A stretch of 36,615 nucleotides of DNA from a virus, in the IMG/VR virus record IMGVR_UViG_3300037137_002069, positions 1 to 36,615 of that record. The stretch is one strand, 5' to 3'. The notes beneath the pieces were generated by a model. That model searched no databases. It saw only the letters and a list, made by a program, of their open reading frames with translations, and had not been told where the DNA came from. Position numbers and translations under genes: made by a program. Shown here piece after piece: positions 8,373 through 17,395 of the stretch; the stretch's first letter is position 1, and each line of letters opens with the position of its first letter.

Positions 8373-8407
8373 CGCTCTGCGGAAGTCGGGAACACCGCCG
8401 CACAGCG
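8373..8407 (+). promoter_or_regulatory. Intergenic hairpin upstream of a GTG-start gene
   Basis: In the 70-nt gap after the membrane protein gene, CGCT-c-TGCGG (8373-8382) pairs with CCGCA-c-AGCG (8398-8407): four pairs, one C-C mismatch, five pairs. A further CGG/CCG pairing is possible inside the loop (8387-8389 with 8395-8397). No T-run follows. It lies 16 nt before the GTG start at 8423, so it could affect translation or RNA processing. The remainder of the gap shows no promoter I can recognise. Confidence 0.4.
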
Positions 8408-8422
8408 AGGATATCATGAGAA

Positions 8423-9289
8423 GTGCCACTACTACCATTTACCGCGATAACTGATCTCCTCTTCGCGAATGTACAGAAGGACAACCTCCAAGGACTGAAA
8501 ATCTGGACCGACCAGAGTCTCCTGAATGCGAGCGGAACGGGGCCAAGCCAGGAATCGTTTATCCGCATTCAGGTCGTCCCCCAGAACATCCAGTTCACCC
8601 AGCGGTCACGTATTTCGGAGCAAGTCATCAAGGATGGTCGAGCCTTCTTCTTTTGGAGGAAGGACCGTAAGTCGAGCCACCTTGATCTGTTGGAGATACA
8701 GATTTCGGGGATCACCCGCTCGCTCGCCCAGGAGCCCAAACGGCTCGGCGGTTTGGCAGCTCTACAGCAGATTGGCAGAGGAATTGCTTCTGAGGTTCCT
8801 CTCATCGGCAATTTGGTCGGTCATACACCCTCGCCGCCTCCAGAGAAGGAGCCGACTCCGAAGCAGAAGGAGTGGTTGCGGCTTTGGAGGGTTACTCGTG
8901 AGCCGTTCGTGGTTGAGAACGGGATCAACGAACACCACATCCTCCTCGAAACACCCGCACTCCCTTGGGCTGGTGGGATACAGTTTGTCGGACACTTCAC
9001 CGCGCCGATTCAGTTTTCCGAAGTTGCCGAAAACCCTTTTCTCGTGTCGTGGCAGTTGGGTCTCATTGTCCACTACACGATCCCGAGTTTCGACACGCTG
9101 TTCAAGATGATGGATCACAGCACCGCGAGGGTTGGTGTGGGTACTGCGGCGAATCCGGGGGGTGGTCCGTCGGAGCCGACGCCTCCGACAGATGTGCCAG
9201 GTCCAGGTTCTCCTTCCCCCGCATGGGAGGAGCACTCGTCTTTTATCCCTGATCCGAACGCTCCCTTTTTGAAGGGCGATCTCTCATAA
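8423..9289 (+). CDS. Tail hub ring / distal-tail-like baseplate protein
   Basis: This 288-residue protein lies between the tape measure genes and the large hub. The frame has a stop at 8417-8419, so GTG at 8423 is the only reasonable start; its ribosome binding site is weak. Two halves look like one beta-domain split by an insertion. Residues about 47-100 (SFIRIQVVPQNIQFTQRS, then FFFWRKD, then LLEIQISGITRSL) and about 185-235 (GIQFVGHFTAPIQFSEVAEN, then SWQLGLIVHYTIPSFD) match the strand pattern of tube-like hub ring proteins. The C-terminal 60 residues are Pro/Gly-rich and flexible. The insertion includes a proline linker (HTPSPPPEKEPTPKQKEW). Its stop overlaps the next start (TAATG). Confidence in hub identity is moderate. 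Confidence 0.6.
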   Translation: MPLLPFTAITDLLFANVQKDNLQGLKIWTDQSLLNASGTGPSQESFIRIQVVPQNIQFTQRSRISEQVIKDGRAFFFWRKDRKSSHLDLLEIQISGITRSLAQEPKRLGGLAALQQIGRGIASEVPLIGNLVGHTPSPPPEKEPTPKQKEWLRLWRVTREPFVVENGINEHHILLETPALPWAGGIQFVGHFTAPIQFSEVAENPFLVSWQLGLIVHYTIPSFDTLFKMMDHSTARVGVGTAANPGGGPSEPTPPTDVPGPGSPSPAWEEHSSFIPDPNAPFLKGDLS

Positions 9290-11838
9290 TGGCGCTTCGA
9301 GCAATAGATGATCCGGCTGGGGGCACCAGCACCACCACCGTTGTCAATACTGTTGGTGTCGCAGGCGGCGTCACGACGACGGTGCAGGGGCCTCCTGTTT
9401 CTGCGGGGGGGTCCGGGGAGGCATCGCAACCCCTTCCGACTCGCACTCCTACTCCGTCGAAGATCGAGCCGGATATCCGTCCATTGCAACCGCCGACGAC
9501 GCTCGGACCGCGTGTATCGAATGAGGTGCGAAGTACCCCGAATGAGAGCAGTGTGTTCGTGGGCGCCCCTGACTTCCGAGTTTTCATTTGGGGCATTGAG
9601 GTATCGTCCGATGTGTTCTCAGTGAGCACAACGTTGACGTTGAATGAGACTGTCAGTACGGCGATGATAAATATCGTCAACGACAACGAGAAGTGGATCG
9701 TCCCGCCTGGCTGGGCCGCTTTGCACCTTGACTCGATACCCGACGGTCTTTCCGAGGAGGAACTCGTCAAACGAATCGGGGGGTACAACTTTCCTACCAA
9801 TACGAAGTCGAGTGAAGAGGTCGGCATTCACAAGTTTGCCATGGCGAAGCATGCGGCTATGCGCGAAAAGTTGTTGCGCGATACGCCGCTCTCGAAGGAG
9901 ACCATCCAAAAACTCGAAGCGATCATGAAGAACAGCGCCATCTACCCGCTTCTCCCCGGCTCGTCTGTATTCCAGATGGCAGACCCCATTCGCGTCTTCT
10001 TCAAGAACCCCTGGAACTTGGGGAACCCGCACCCTCTGCGACAGTCTGCGGCATCTGGACTCAGCACAAATGACGCTCTCACACTGGCGCAACAAGGCAT
10101 CACCTTGGAGGGGGAGGATGGGGAGCAGCTCTCTCCGGACCAGATGCTTCAGTCCTCGAATGAGGAGGAGTGGTACTTCGCGTTCACTGGGTACATCGCG
10201 ACTGTGACGGAGGATTTTGACGCGCAGTCCAACCGTTCGATTCTTCGGTTGCAGTGTGAGGATATCCGTCGCCTTTTGCGGTATATGCGAACGACGACGA
10301 GCCCCAACATCTTTGACATGAACATGTACGATGAACCACTTACAGTTCGAGTTGGCGGAAAAGAGCCTTCAGACTTGAAGAAGAGTGGGGCGGTATCAAG
10401 TGACCTCGCACTGGTGACGGGGAGTGCTGACATCAAATCTGGCATGCAGATCGTACGCACGGAATCATCGGGTCTGGGTTTGATGGAGTTGCTGTTGTTT
10501 GGAGACTTGGAACAGTTGTCAACCGCTGCGAATACGATCCAACAGCCCACTGGGAAGGGGTTGCTGGCAGCGTCTGTTCTCGGCTTCTCCGAAGAGGGGA
10601 AGCAAGTCTTTAGACTTCCCGTGGACAACAACTACGAAGGGCAGTTGACGACTCCGAGAGTGGACGGTCGTTCAATCCTTGATGAGTTGTACCCTATCCT
10701 CACGCCTCAGGAAGTCGAGGACTTCGGGAGTGATTGGTCGTTGGGGCAAGACCCGAACGCGGCACCAGGGGTGAGAAATCGCGTGGATAGACCGAATCGC
10801 CTCTTTGTGATCTTTCCCGACTCTGCGCACTTCCCGCCGTTGAAGTACCCTCCAAGTTGGTCGATGCGAATAGACTTCTACTCCGAGTTTCGGTCACGCC
10901 TCGATGTCATCAACGAGTTCGTACAGATTGCTGATTTGATATGGTACGCTACGCCGAAGGGGGATATCGTGATCGAGTTCCCCAGCTATGATGCGCTGCC
11001 TCAACTTCATCAACCGCCGTGGAACAGTATCTTCACTTTACAGAATGAGTTCTCGCGATTCTCGTTCTCGGAGGATGACCACGAGATCAAGACCTTCACG
11101 ATTGTGTCTGCATCAGCGACTGATGCCCTGGATACTAGCCCCACGGCCCCGTTCCTCGCGTATAAGACGAAGCCGAACCCAGAGTTGATCGCTCGGTATG
11201 GGGTACGCGAGCAGCGTTCTAATAGACCCTTCTTGTATGACGAGGAAACTTTGCCGGGGGCGTTGGAGGGTCTTACGTCTATGCTACAGGAGTTGGCCAA
11301 CTCGACGGCGTACCGACTCGACGGACTGGAGATGCTTCCCAATTATCGCGCGGTGCCGGGGAGAGCGTACCTCTTCACGTTCCGCAACCTCATAGGTTTC
11401 TGCGATCAGGTTTCCCACCAGTGCGTGTGGGGTGGGTTGGCGCAGACGGTGTATCACTTCAAGTACATCCGACACTTTGATGCCGTGACGAATAACTGGA
11501 CGAAGATTTCGGGAAACTTTGGGTGGAGTTGGAAGAAGCCATCAGACGACGGCGCGGTTGTGGCAGGTGCGGATTTTGTCACTACCAAGAAGGTTGATGC
11601 GACCTCGGCCGATCCGCTCCCGAACATGCTTCAAGACCGACTCGACAAATTGGAAAAGATCGCCGCGACGGAAGGTCCGCAGGTTGCGCCTGAGCAGGCG
11701 CTCCGCCTGACGGCTATCCAACAGCGGTTGACGGACCCTAACTTCCCGCCTGACTTGATTGAGCGACAGCAGCTCTTGCAAGAATTCAATGCCATCACCC
11801 TACAGGGTGGGGGTCAGGCTATCGAAGGAGTCTTGTAG
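9289..11838 (+). CDS. Baseplate hub protein (gp27/gpD-like)
   Basis: This 849-residue protein most likely forms the trimeric hub linking the tube to the spike. Residues about 1-75 are a Pro/Thr/Gly-rich flexible region. A hub-type domain starts near residue 85 (VFVGAPDFRVFIWGIEVSSD, then STALTLNETVSTAMINI-like strands). Later comes WYFAFTGYIATVTEDFD and LRLQCEDIRRLLRYMRT, typical of the D-type fold where a beta-barrel repeats. Near 500-560 is a segment with VINEFVQIADLIWYATPKGD, seen in large hub proteins, and near 720 the VYHFKYIRHFDAVTNNW strand. The final 80 residues are helical and probably coiled. The gene overlaps both neighbours by a base or more, and the spike gene follows directly, as expected for hub-spike pairs. 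Confidence 0.75.
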   Translation: MALRAIDDPAGGTSTTTVVNTVGVAGGVTTTVQGPPVSAGGSGEASQPLPTRTPTPSKIEPDIRPLQPPTTLGPRVSNEVRSTPNESSVFVGAPDFRVFIWGIEVSSDVFSVSTTLTLNETVSTAMINIVNDNEKWIVPPGWAALHLDSIPDGLSEEELVKRIGGYNFPTNTKSSEEVGIHKFAMAKHAAMREKLLRDTPLSKETIQKLEAIMKNSAIYPLLPGSSVFQMADPIRVFFKNPWNLGNPHPLRQSAASGLSTNDALTLAQQGITLEGEDGEQLSPDQMLQSSNEEEWYFAFTGYIATVTEDFDAQSNRSILRLQCEDIRRLLRYMRTTTSPNIFDMNMYDEPLTVRVGGKEPSDLKKSGAVSSDLALVTGSADIKSGMQIVRTESSGLGLMELLLFGDLEQLSTAANTIQQPTGKGLLAASVLGFSEEGKQVFRLPVDNNYEGQLTTPRVDGRSILDELYPILTPQEVEDFGSDWSLGQDPNAAPGVRNRVDRPNRLFVIFPDSAHFPPLKYPPSWSMRIDFYSEFRSRLDVINEFVQIADLIWYATPKGDIVIEFPSYDALPQLHQPPWNSIFTLQNEFSRFSFSEDDHEIKTFTIVSASATDALDTSPTAPFLAYKTKPNPELIARYGVREQRSNRPFLYDEETLPGALEGLTSMLQELANSTAYRLDGLEMLPNYRAVPGRAYLFTFRNLIGFCDQVSHQCVWGGLAQTVYHFKYIRHFDAVTNNWTKISGNFGWSWKKPSDDGAVVAGADFVTTKKVDATSADPLPNMLQDRLDKLEKIAATEGPQVAPEQALRLTAIQQRLTDPNFPPDLIERQQLLQEFNAITLQGGGQAIEGVL

Positions 11839-13406
11839 TGGCAGACGCTCGAATCTCCGCCGCACGGGGGTATTACGACCGCACCCTTCTCGCTATGATC
11901 ACTGCTGTTGATTCGGCAGAGGGGAAAGTTACGATCGCGTTCATGGATCAGGCTGGCGTCCGGGCTGGTGTCCCCATACCAATCTTGGGGATGTCTGGTG
12001 ACGCATGGATTCGTTTCTGCCCGCAGGTGAACGATGTTGTTGCGGTGGGCATCCGCCCAGATGATTCGGCAGTCATTTTGTCCTGGGTGCCGTACAACTA
12101 CGCTAACCGGACTAAAGCCTTCGATAAGAGTGAAGTGAACGCTGCCGGCGGCGTTGGTCCGGAGATGCACCAACAAATCAAGCCTGGTGAAATTGACTTC
12201 CGTGCGAAAGGCGGCGGCTACTTGCGCATGAACAACATCGGGGACGTGTTGATCATGAGCCTCGCCGGTCGGATACAGATGTTTGGACGTGAGGGCTTCA
12301 CTGAAATAAGTCAGCTTGGGCTCAAAATCACAGACGGCAAGTCTTGGTTGCGGTTCGGAGCGCCGTTCCGCTTCTTCCCTGGTATCTCGGCGCGGGAGCT
12401 TCCGACGAGCGGGGTGGGACTGCCTCTTAACAAGCCGAGTGACCTCCGTGAGCGTGATATGCGCCTCTACGAGCAGGACGGCCATCTCCTTGTTCAGGAG
12501 TCGCTCGGTACGGTCATAGACGAAGGTGGTACGATTGAACTGAGTGGTACGTCCGGCTCTGGCGCGGCGGGGGAGGTGGGGAAGACGATCAAGGGTGACA
12601 GCACGGCAGCGTTGGATTTCGCCACTGATCTGGTTGACCCGGCGGCGCTGGCAGAGAAACTTACAGGCGTCGCGGACCACATCGTGGATTTGGCGTCGCA
12701 ATTCGTGGCGAGCATTGGGGTCGCAGTGACTTCAGTCGTCGGGGGTGTTTCAGCGGTCTATACATCCCTGGGTAAGGTGACACAGTTCACTTCGATTGCA
12801 CAGACGGTTGCTGACGTGAAGGGAATCGTCACGGGGGCGGGGGCCATCGCGGACGGACTTGATCAGCTACGCGGCATCGGCGCGGTGGGAAACACTCTGC
12901 GCTACCGTTTGCTCATCAACAAGGGCGGCAAGCAGGTGGCGTGCTATGACATTGACTCGGACGGGGGGATTGTTCTCTCGTCTGAGAGCCCTGTTGGGAC
13001 GACGCTCAATGCCAATAAGGGAGGTCTCGTCTTTTACGCAAAGAAGGGCATCAAGATGATCGCGAAGGGACTCGCCGCCACGTTTGAGTCGTTAGCTTTT
13101 ACGACTTCGAAAGACACCCAACTGGTCGCGGGTCGGAAGCAGATACGCACGGCCGGCACGGACATCGTGGACTCGGCGACGAACATCACTCAGGTGGCAG
13201 TGGAGGAAGTCGCTATCGGCGCTGGGATAAGCGTGAAGCTGGTTGTGGGTACATCATCGGTCATGGTGGACGCGAGTGGTGTGATAGTCCAGACGGCGGG
13301 GAATGCGATAGTGAACGCGAGCGGGGCGGTTGATGTCACAGGTGGAACAGTCAATATAACAGGTGGGATTGTGTCGATATCGGGTGGTTTAGTAACCATC
13401 AACTAG
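11838..13406 (+). CDS. Baseplate central spike protein (gp5/VgrG-like, gpV-type)
   Basis: This 522-residue protein probably forms the membrane-piercing spike under the hub. It starts at GTG 11838, overlapping the hub stop, with AAGGAG seven bases upstream. Residues about 15-90 look like the OB-fold of gp5-type proteins: LAMITAVDSAEGKVTIAFMD, then WIRFCPQVNDVVAVGIR and SAVILSWVPYN. A middle region has QIKPGEIDFRAKGGGYLRM, then DVLIMSLAGRIQMFG, as in spike proteins with a beta-helix neck. Residues about 250-350 are Ala/Val-rich and helical. The C-terminus is a repetitive beta-helix: VDVTGGTVNITGGIVSISGG. No lysozyme domain is present, so it acts as a mechanical spike. The PAAR tip gene lies 280 nt downstream. 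Confidence 0.85.
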   Translation: MADARISAARGYYDRTLLAMITAVDSAEGKVTIAFMDQAGVRAGVPIPILGMSGDAWIRFCPQVNDVVAVGIRPDDSAVILSWVPYNYANRTKAFDKSEVNAAGGVGPEMHQQIKPGEIDFRAKGGGYLRMNNIGDVLIMSLAGRIQMFGREGFTEISQLGLKITDGKSWLRFGAPFRFFPGISARELPTSGVGLPLNKPSDLRERDMRLYEQDGHLLVQESLGTVIDEGGTIELSGTSGSGAAGEVGKTIKGDSTAALDFATDLVDPAALAEKLTGVADHIVDLASQFVASIGVAVTSVVGGVSAVYTSLGKVTQFTSIAQTVADVKGIVTGAGAIADGLDQLRGIGAVGNTLRYRLLINKGGKQVACYDIDSDGGIVLSSESPVGTTLNANKGGLVFYAKKGIKMIAKGLAATFESLAFTTSKDTQLVAGRKQIRTAGTDIVDSATNITQVAVEEVAIGAGISVKLVVGTSSVMVDASGVIVQTAGNAIVNASGAVDVTGGTVNITGGIVSISGGLVTIN

Positions 13407-13414
13407 GAGAGAAA

Positions 13415-13687
13415 ATGGCAGCTTCGGTTAAGAGAACTGTAAACAGCGACCCCACCTTCACGGTTCAGAGTTCGGAAGGAAACAAGTCGCTGGCTTTCGG
13501 CGGGGTCACGACCGTTTCTTCACTACAGTTGCGCGCCGCCTCTGCGGTGACGATCATCATCAACGGGTCGATCACTATACCGGCCTCCGCACTCCGATTC
13601 TCAGCGAACGCTGGACAGATCACGGCGGTAACAGTCAGTACAGGCTCAGTGTCGCCCGTGAGTGTTTCCTACACGTTGGTGGAATAA
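13415..13687 (+). CDS. Small beta-rich virion protein, function unknown
   Basis: I do not recognise this 90-residue protein. It lies between the spike and PAAR genes and shares its stop with the next start (TAATG). A ribosome binding site (AGGAGA) precedes the ATG. The protein is almost entirely Ser, Thr, Val and Ala with alternating hydrophobic residues (AVTIIINGSITIPASALRFS), so it should be one beta-sandwich. Its position suggests a spike-associated or baseplate decoration protein. Confidence 0.6.
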   Translation: MAASVKRTVNSDPTFTVQSSEGNKSLAFGGVTTVSSLQLRAASAVTIIINGSITIPASALRFSANAGQITAVTVSTGSVSPVSVSYTLVE

Positions 13688-13965
13688 TGCCGAAATTCGA
13701 AGCCGTCAACGGAGACAAGGTGGGGACAGGGCTCATCATCGCCACAGGGGCGCCTGCGACCTCCTATGGGCTCCCCATCGCCTTGGATGGCGACCCAGTG
13801 ACTGCGCATGGTCTTGCTCCGCACGCCGCCGCCACGATCATCGCGTCGCAGACGGCGTACAAGGTGAACGGGAAGAACGTCTGTCGGATAGGGGACATGG
13901 CCACGTGCGGAGACACTATTTCGGCAGGTCCGGGAAACCTTCTGACCGTACTGGTGGGTCCGTAG
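13687..13965 (+). CDS. PAAR-type spike tip protein
   Basis: This 92-residue protein is probably the sharp tip capping the spike trimer. PAAR proteins are about 90-100 residues long and form a cone stabilised by a metal ion bound by His and Cys. Here the sequence runs MPKFEAVNGDKVGTGLIIAT, then DPVTAHGLAPHAAATIIASQ, then NVCRIGDMATCGDTISAGP. The two His residues in AHGLAPH and the two Cys in CRIGDMATC are good candidates for the metal site, matching the pattern in known PAAR proteins. It follows the spike gene with only a 90-residue gene between, as in many contractile systems. Confidence 0.85.
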   Translation: MPKFEAVNGDKVGTGLIIATGAPATSYGLPIALDGDPVTAHGLAPHAAATIIASQTAYKVNGKNVCRIGDMATCGDTISAGPGNLLTVLVGP

Positions 13966-13977
13966 GAGTATTTGCAA

Positions 13978-14568
13978 ATGCCGTTCGATAAATGCCTCTT
14001 CGAAATTCTCGGCAAGTTGGGAGCCTCTGAGCTTACGGCATTGTGCAATTTCCTCGACACGAAGATCAATACCCTCGAACAAGAGCTTAACAAGGCACTC
14101 GCATTCACAAATGTTTTCCAGGATCAGTTTAATCAGATAGACCAGCAGTTGCGTTCCGCTGAGAGTCTTTTTGCGAGTGCCCTACAGGATAGTACCCTAC
14201 TTGGTGTGGCCATTAACCTCGGTCCGAATTGCCCGGGGATCGCGGATGTGTTTGGAAGTGCTTTGGGGACAGCGGGTGTTGTGACGACAATCATCAACGA
14301 TGCGGCATACGCCGCACGTCAGATTCTCACGGTGAACGGCATCATTCAGACAATCAAGAACGAGCAGGCGAGCCTCATCGCGGACCTCCACGACATTTGT
14401 CGAATCGTCCAACTTATCATATTGGAGAATACGGACGCCGTGGCGGAATTCACGTCGGGGCGGGTGAAGTCGCTTGCAAAATTTCTCCCGAACAGTAGCA
14501 GTGGTGCCACAGACGCCAGCTTGACCCCAGCACAGCTTGCAGCGCGCCAGACTGCTCGTGGATTCTAG
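13978..14568 (+). CDS. Helical baseplate-module protein, function unknown
   Basis: This 196-residue protein is not recognised. I start it at ATG 13978: TAGGAG at 13963-13968 lies nine bases upstream, while the TTG at 13972 is only three bases from it. Residues about 10-60 are helical and likely coiled (FLDTKINTLEQELNKALAF, then VFQDQFNQIDQQLRSAE). Residues about 85-110 have a hydrophobic Gly-rich part. The rest is helical to a polar tail. In contractile phages, a helical protein between spike and wedge genes often belongs to the baseplate, but there is no sequence motif to say more. Confidence 0.65.
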   Translation: MPFDKCLFEILGKLGASELTALCNFLDTKINTLEQELNKALAFTNVFQDQFNQIDQQLRSAESLFASALQDSTLLGVAINLGPNCPGIADVFGSALGTAGVVTTIINDAAYAARQILTVNGIIQTIKNEQASLIADLHDICRIVQLIILENTDAVAEFTSGRVKSLAKFLPNSSSGATDASLTPAQLAARQTARGF

Positions 14569-14583
14569 GAAATTGACTAATAT

Positions 14584-15354
14584 ATGATCATCGTTAGCGC
14601 AACCCCGCCTGGTGGGCAATTCGTCGAATTCCTGCGGATTAACATCGTGGCGTCAGATGACGCTACAGCGCCTGTCACCTCGGCACCCTACGAGATTGTC
14701 TTTACGACTGATGGGACAGTCCCTCGGATAGACATCGACGGTGTGCCGTTGGATTCTGCGAAGAAGCGCCGCTCTCCGATTAAGAACTTGCCCATAGACC
14801 GACCGACGACGCTGAAATTCTTTGCGCGGACGACGAACGGGGCGTTCACGACGAGCGTGTCGAGTGTTTTTTTTGATGTGACAGAGTTGACGGCGAGGAA
14901 TGAGATACACACAGCCGCACCGAATGTACAAAATTACACTTTGCGGGTGGTGGATGGGGATATCGTGCGCGACAGTCGGGGGCTTTACGACATCGTGTCG
15001 GGGAACCGTAAGACGGCACAGGACGTTCGTGAAGTGATCCTTGTGGAGGATGTGCCTCGGAATCGTTCTTCTGGATCGCGGACTCTTCCGCGCTTTGGTT
15101 CAGCGTTGAATCGCATTTTAGGGAAAAGCTTCCCCGTGGGGTTTGCGCAGGGGCAAATCCACTCGACTGTGTTTGAAGCGTTGACGTTCCTGATTGAATT
15201 ACAGCAATCAGAACGGGTGCCGGCGGATGAGCAAATTGCTAGCATCTCGTCGATAAACGTGCTGGCGATTGATCCAACAAGTTTCCGTTACACGTTCTCA
15301 GTCAAGACGGCAAATGGGAATACTGTGACGAACTCCGGTATTGTTGGGGGATAA
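14584..15354 (+). CDS. Baseplate wedge protein, gp25/gpW-like, with N-terminal beta-domain
   Basis: This 256-residue protein probably belongs to the wedge, forming the sheath-initiating part of the baseplate. Residues about 150-256 fit the gp25/GpW pattern: SGNRKTAQDVREVILVEDV, then RFGSALNRILGKSF, IHSTVFEALTFLIELQQSE and SINVLAIDPTSFRYTFSVKT. Residues about 25-100 look like a chitobiase C-terminal-type beta-domain (YEIVFTTDGTVPRIDIDG, then SPIKNLPIDRPTTLKFFART). gp25 proteins are usually about 130 residues, so the N-terminal domain is an addition. The baseplate J gene follows at once (stop 15352-15354, ATG 15355), the normal gp25-J pairing. Confidence 0.8.
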   Translation: MIIVSATPPGGQFVEFLRINIVASDDATAPVTSAPYEIVFTTDGTVPRIDIDGVPLDSAKKRRSPIKNLPIDRPTTLKFFARTTNGAFTTSVSSVFFDVTELTARNEIHTAAPNVQNYTLRVVDGDIVRDSRGLYDIVSGNRKTAQDVREVILVEDVPRNRSSGSRTLPRFGSALNRILGKSFPVGFAQGQIHSTVFEALTFLIELQQSERVPADEQIASISSINVLAIDPTSFRYTFSVKTANGNTVTNSGIVGG

Positions 15355-16806
15355 ATGGCAATCATCATAAAGACTCGTGCTGAATTGATCAGTGATCTGG
15401 CGACCGCCATCAAGGGGCGGGATCAGGCCATCGCTACGGGTTACGGACCAGTCAAGGACATCTTGATTGATCCGGTCAGTCAAGTCGCGCGAGAACTGTA
15501 CCTTCAGGTGAAGCATGTCTTCGATGTCCAGTTTCTCAAGAATGCGGAGTTGATGAGCTTTGAGGAGTTGGACCTCCTCGGTGGGTCGTTGGGTATCAAG
15601 AGGAAAGGACCAATCCAAGCGGTGGGGTCGGTGTTTTTCTTCACGAGTAACCGACCGACGGCGGATGTCGTGATCCCCTCTGGTTTTCCGGTCACAACGA
15701 CTGCTATTGCCGGTTCCGTTGCGTTCCAGTCGTTTGTGACGACGCGGGCGACAACATTCTTCTTTGTGTCGGCAGATGCGTTCTTCAATCCAGCGGCCGG
15801 CGTTTTCGAATTCGAAGTCCCGATCCGCGCACTCATCCCCGGGAGTTCAGGCAATGCTGCTGCGGGGACGATCAGGACGATTCAACGCCAGCAGCCGGGA
15901 GTTGCAGGGTGCGTGAACAAGTCTGGCACCATCGGTGGGCGCGACACAGAGACGAACACCGAGTATGCTCGCCGTATCCGCCTTGTCCTTCTCGGTACGG
16001 ATCGAGGCACGGTCAACGGACTGCGCCGTTTCGGGCTGGAGGACGAGCGCGTCATCGACGCTCTTGTTGTGCAGTCGGGCGACCCTCTGCTCACGCGCAC
16101 GGAGTCGGTCGCAGGTGCTATCGACGTGTATATTCTTGGGGAGGAGCCGACTATCGACCAGCAGCCTGATACGTACACGAGCTTGGATATTTTCTTCCGC
16201 CATGAGCCTCTCGTGTTCCCAACGCCCGTATCGCAGGTGACAGGTGCTATCGTTGGTACGTTGACGGAAGGCCATCAATTCTTCATCGACCGGGACGTTA
16301 TCCTCGATGGGAGTCCTCGGGCACGTAACCTCTTGCGTTGGAATCGAGGGTGGACAGCAACGATAGATGATCCTGTCGATCTTCCAGCGTTTGGGGAAAG
16401 CCTTACCATCGAATACACCTACGACTTGTTGATGTTGGACTTGCAAACTTCCATCGACAAGCCGGAGAACGATGTCCTTGCGGACGTGCTGTTTCGGCGC
16501 TCTACGCAGGTAGACCTTAAACTCGCGGCGACGATTAAGGCTGCTGGTGATGTCGTCATTGCGGACCTGACTGATCAGATTCGGTCCTCCCTCACTGAGT
16601 TCGTCAATACCCGGGGTCTGGGGGAATCAGTTACGCCATCGGACATTGATGTAACGATTCGTGCGGTGCCTGGTGTAGATTTCGTGTTCCTGCCGTTCAG
16701 TGTCTTTGCGCGAGTTGGTGAAAGCGGGAGCGGCACTGTGACTATCGCTAAGAACGAGTTTGCACAATTATCGGATACCAATATCACGCTTGAAATAAGC
16801 GTGTAG
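15355..16806 (+). CDS. Baseplate J-like wedge protein (gp6/gpJ type)
   Basis: This 483-residue protein is a major wedge component. Its N-terminal half has the typical order: residues about 15-60 helical with FLKNAELMSFEELDLLG, then GIKRKGPIQAVGSVFFFTS, VIPSGFPVTTTAIAGSVAFQ, then EVPIRALIPGSSGNAAAGTI. The Baseplate_J core continues with GGRDTETNTEYARRIRLVLL and TVNGLRRFGLEDERVIDALV. The C-terminal domain has DIDVTIRAVPGVDFVFLPFS. Length fits the family. The gene directly follows the gp25-like gene and precedes fibre-type genes, the usual myovirus order. Confidence 0.9.
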   Translation: MAIIIKTRAELISDLATAIKGRDQAIATGYGPVKDILIDPVSQVARELYLQVKHVFDVQFLKNAELMSFEELDLLGGSLGIKRKGPIQAVGSVFFFTSNRPTADVVIPSGFPVTTTAIAGSVAFQSFVTTRATTFFFVSADAFFNPAAGVFEFEVPIRALIPGSSGNAAAGTIRTIQRQQPGVAGCVNKSGTIGGRDTETNTEYARRIRLVLLGTDRGTVNGLRRFGLEDERVIDALVVQSGDPLLTRTESVAGAIDVYILGEEPTIDQQPDTYTSLDIFFRHEPLVFPTPVSQVTGAIVGTLTEGHQFFIDRDVILDGSPRARNLLRWNRGWTATIDDPVDLPAFGESLTIEYTYDLLMLDLQTSIDKPENDVLADVLFRRSTQVDLKLAATIKAAGDVVIADLTDQIRSSLTEFVNTRGLGESVTPSDIDVTIRAVPGVDFVFLPFSVFARVGESGSGTVTIAKNEFAQLSDTNITLEISV

Positions 16807-16828
16807 TTAGAGAGAGGAGGAAGTGAAA

Positions 16829-17386
16829 ATGGCTAAGACGAAGATCACTTACGCAATCAAGAAGTCCAAGATACGCTCAGAGAGTCGCACGGGGATCACA
16901 TCGCAGTTGGCGGTGAAGTTTCGACACCCTGGTCAGCGTGAGTGGATGGACCTCGGAGTTGTCTCTGAGCGTATTGTCACGAACGCAATGATCAACGATC
17001 TACTCGATGTCATGACGAGTGGTGGTGCGTATACAGGCGCGTCTACGCTTAGCACTGTATCGTTGGCTAACTATAAGTTCCACGATTCTGGAACCGGAAC
17101 GGCAGCGGAACTCCATGTCAACACGGCGCTTCAAACGCCAACCGGAGAAGCACGAGACTCAGGTACGCAAGTTGAATTCCAGTTAGCATCGGGTGAAGCC
17201 ACCCCAGGACAGTATCGCACCGTAGCAACACACACGTACGCAGGGGCGTTCGCAATCACCGAGCACGGTGTATTTTCGGCATCGAGCGGTCCGAAACTTC
17301 TCGACCGTAGCGTCTTCGCTGCGATCAATGTCGTGTCCCTGTCGCAGATTCAATTCACGTACACTCTGACGATCACCGGATCATAG
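16829..17386 (+). CDS. Tail fibre / baseplate-associated structural protein
   Basis: This 185-residue protein starts at ATG 16829: GAGGAGG at 16814-16820 lies eight bases upstream, while the in-frame GTG at 16823 is too close. Its pattern is of a small phage tail protein often found near baseplate genes: helical residues about 45-65 (RIVTNAMINDLLDVMTSG), then YKFHDSGTGTAAELHVNTAL, TPTGEARDSGTQVEF and a closing AITEHGVFSASSGPKLLDRS. This pattern is known to me only as a structural protein of unclear task. It lies between baseplate J and the 1477-residue protein. Confidence 0.65.
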   Translation: MAKTKITYAIKKSKIRSESRTGITSQLAVKFRHPGQREWMDLGVVSERIVTNAMINDLLDVMTSGGAYTGASTLSTVSLANYKFHDSGTGTAAELHVNTALQTPTGEARDSGTQVEFQLASGEATPGQYRTVATHTYAGAFAITEHGVFSASSGPKLLDRSVFAAINVVSLSQIQFTYTLTITGS

Positions 17387-17395
17387 TAGGGCTGA

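Noticed and set aside
8416-8454. 12-codon leader peptide starting at ATG 8416 before the hub ring gene
   Set aside because: It has a fair ribosome binding site (CGAGG) but is very short and overlaps the GTG start; there is no further evidence for translation.
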